DNA of 64,000 nt from Arthrobacter sp. ISL-30 (lineage in GTDB: Bacteria > Actinomycetota > Actinomycetes > Actinomycetales > Micrococcaceae), in the NCBI RefSeq assembly GCF_018613855.1, contig NZ_JAGGPK010000017.1, positions 1 through 64,000 of the forward strand, written 5' to 3'. A program made the translations under genes and the position numbers. Below, piece by piece: positions 62,637 to 64,000 of the stretch (position 1 is the first letter of the stretch; each line of letters starts with the position of its first letter). The notes beneath the pieces were generated by a model. It was not told the origin of the DNA, searched no databases, and saw only the letters and a list, made by a program, of their open reading frames with translations.

Positions 62637-63311
62637 ATGACACAAGCAACCGTCACTCATTACGAGGTGCTTGGAGTACCAACGACGGCTCACACAGCCG
62701 AAATCAAAAAGGCATACCAGCGTAGGCTCAGGACTTCACACCCGGATACGGGTGGCAGCACAGGGTTATTCCGACTCTTACAGGAAGCATACGAGGTCCT
62801 CTCGGACCCCGCCGGCCGGCGGGCCGCCTACGATAGCGCTCCAGGGCACAAAAGTTCTGGAAACCCTGGGGGCGCCAGCGGCCAGCGTTCCCAACAGGAA
62901 CGATCGCGGCCCCAACCGGATTCCTCTCAGCAGAAGCCGGAATCAGCGTTCGCTGATATGGAGCAGCCTCCCGCCCCGCCAACGTGGACCGGACCAGCTG
63001 TGGAGTACCGGCCATCACTTGTCCCGCCGTCGGGCGAACGACCAAAGATTCGCCAGCTCACGTCCCTGGACACGCACTTGGCGCACCGTCTTCCTCGTCT
63101 TAGGCAGCGTCTGTACCGTCCCGCCCCTGTTCAGTACTATCTGGTAATTCAGCACTGCTCGGTCAAACCTCAACTGGTTGGTCATGGGGCTAGCCTGGCT
63201 CCTGGCCACCGCCCTAACCCAGGGCTAGAGGCTCGTTTCGGCGGAATCCCGGTAGAAGCGTCCGAATCGGTGAAGATACAGATACATGCCGATGAAGGTG
63301 GCCAGGCCTAG
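62637..63311 (+). CDS. J-domain (DnaJ-like) protein, C-terminus probably frameshifted
   Basis: A 224-residue frame beginning with a J domain (HYEVLGVPTTAHTAEIKKAY, the HPD motif in TSHPDTGG, YEVLSDPAGRRAAYD) and a Pro/Ser linker. From about 63050 this frame loses its character, while the +1 frame encodes a hydrophobic WRTVFLVLGSVC then, after a TAA, NWLVMGLAWLLATALTQG. A membrane-hairpin end joined by a frameshift is likely. ATG 62637 follows AGAGGA. Confidence 0.7.
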   Translation: MTQATVTHYEVLGVPTTAHTAEIKKAYQRRLRTSHPDTGGSTGLFRLLQEAYEVLSDPAGRRAAYDSAPGHKSSGNPGGASGQRSQQERSRPQPDSSQQKPESAFADMEQPPAPPTWTGPAVEYRPSLVPPSGERPKIRQLTSLDTHLAHRLPRLRQRLYRPAPVQYYLVIQHCSVKPQLVGHGASLAPGHRPNPGLEARFGGIPVEASESVKIQIHADEGGQA

Positions 63312-63605
63312 AAGTGGGCCTGCCCACATGGCAACTTCCGTCCCGTGAACGAGTATTGCTGCGGCTCCGAATACACCACCCACTATGCCGACTCCTGGGC
63401 TGGCCGTGGCGAACTTTCCCTGTACATCGCGACCGATCTGCCGGTACCGGAGGCCTTGCAAGATCGCGAACAGGATGAAAGAAGCGACCATGATCAACGG
63501 CCATGGCCCATCCGCCATTGCCACAACACTCAAGGTCAGCCCGTACATAGCGGCCAAGGCTAACCAGTAATTCCGTATGGTCGTCCTGATTCTCGTGTTC
63601 ATCAT
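63225..63605 (-). CDS. Small membrane protein, possible immunity
   Basis: A 126-residue protein with about four helices (YWLALAAMYGLTLSVVAM; LIMVASFILFAILQGL; VGIVGGVFGAAAILVHG; PLLGLATFIGMYLYLHRF). Its ATG overlaps the stop of the upstream Cys-rich gene (ATGA), so it is co-translated. A role in protection from the neighbouring peptide is inference. Confidence 0.65.
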   Translation of the reverse strand: MMNTRIRTTIRNYWLALAAMYGLTLSVVAMADGPWPLIMVASFILFAILQGLRYRQIGRDVQGKFATASPGVGIVGGVFGAAAILVHGTEVAMWAGPLLGLATFIGMYLYLHRFGRFYRDSAETSL

Positions 63606-64000
63606 CAGCAACCTCGATTGAAGTCGATTACGGATCCGGCGATTGCCATGGCCGCTGAGCATCCCAGTGCAGCCATGGGTCCGAAGAAACCCATGGCGCC
63701 GCAGAATGCGGCGTTGGTGCCCCACCAGGCCCATAGTGCTGCCCAGGCTGCGGGACATTGAGGGAACATTGGCTTCAGCGCCATGCTACCAACGCCTCCG
63801 CCTAGCATCGTCGGTTTTGCCTTGTTGATCTTCCCCACCTTGGAGCCGTTCGGCCCGTCCTTTACTTCGAGGGTCAAAAATCCGGTCTCCGTCAGTACAA
63901 CCAACGACTCGAGCACGTCCGTCGGCATCGAGGCCGCCAGGAACTGCTGTTGCAGTCCGCTATCGAAACGACTATCGGATGAGAGGAACGTCGTCAGAGC
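63605..64000 (-). CDS. Cys-rich secreted-type protein, runs off the right edge
   Basis: The frame is open to base 64000, so the protein is partial at its N-terminus (132 codons including stop visible). The visible part ends in a hydrophobic, Gly/Ala-rich segment with four Cys (PQCPAAWAALWAWWG, AFCGAMGFFGPMAALGC, DFNRGC), similar in texture to halocin C8-like or other Cys-rich bacteriocins. ATG 63928 is one internal start but is probably not the real one. No family is certain. Confidence 0.55.
   Translation of the reverse strand, partial: ALTTFLSSDSRFDSGLQQQFLAASMPTDVLESLVVLTETGFLTLEVKDGPNGSKVGKINKAKPTMLGGGVGSMALKPMFPQCPAAWAALWAWWGTNAAFCGAMGFFGPMAALGCSAAMAIAGSVIDFNRGC

Noticed and set aside
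63970..63980. ATCGGATG resembling the fucose operator
   Set aside because: It is only eight bases, not palindromic, and lies inside a coding frame unrelated to the pathway.

Overview
The window is high-GC actinobacterial DNA of the Arthrobacter/Pseudarthrobacter type (Micrococcaceae). The call rests on purN beside a DUF6350 membrane protein, an MgtA-like mannosyltransferase, a type I Wadjet (Mks) operon in actinobacterial order, many GTG/TTG and probably leaderless starts, and many short stop/start overlaps. No rRNA, tRNA or CRISPR array was found.

Region 1-17 kb is mostly chromosomal housekeeping. purN and a DUF6350 gene are separated from whatever lies to the left by a one-gene cassette: a DUF559/AbiEi-like gene between two inverted copies of a perfect 20-bp-arm palindrome. 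Then follow small membrane proteins, a two-domain VOC protein, a beta-lactamase-fold lipoprotein lacking its catalytic residues, an erythromycin-esterase-like enzyme, a flotillin/NfeD pair, a YrdC/YciO-type protein, a non-coding repeat in three copies, a glycosyltransferase plus UDP-glucose dehydrogenase pair, and a zinc-ribbon thioredoxin.

Region 18-30 kb is a complete oxidative L-fucose pathway. It has an aldose dehydrogenase, lactonase, L-fuconate dehydratase, 2-keto-3-deoxy-fuconate dehydrogenase (SDR), diketo-acid hydrolase (FAH), a mutarotase and a ribose-type ABC importer, as two divergent operons from 22.9 kb. A FadR-type GntR gene at 18.5 kb and the divergent promoter share an ACATCGGATG element, so this gene is probably the pathway regulator.

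Region 30-37 kb holds a cold-shock gene, a secreted subtilase and a compact peptide locus. The locus has a 67-residue four-cysteine peptide, a PqqD-like/M50 metalloprotease fusion, an ABC ATPase, a large permease and a small membrane protein. I regard it as a candidate undescribed RiPP or bacteriocin system. A large LuxR (LAL) regulator and a TfoX-like protein follow.

Region 40-64 kb is a defence and rearrangement island. It contains a nucleotidyltransferase toxin-antitoxin pair, the complete Wadjet system jetABCD (anti-plasmid), a Fic remnant, an IS5-family element, an AGCS amino-acid symporter, a GntR gene whose 3' half is replaced by a decayed jetD tail, a PLD-helicase-DUF3427 protein beside a gene cut by a truncated IS1634-type element, an FCD regulator remnant, a TM2 protein with two Ltp (phage superinfection exclusion) repeats, a PASTA-like lipoprotein, a J-domain protein with a probable frameshift, and at the right edge a Cys-rich small protein coupled to an immunity-like membrane protein.
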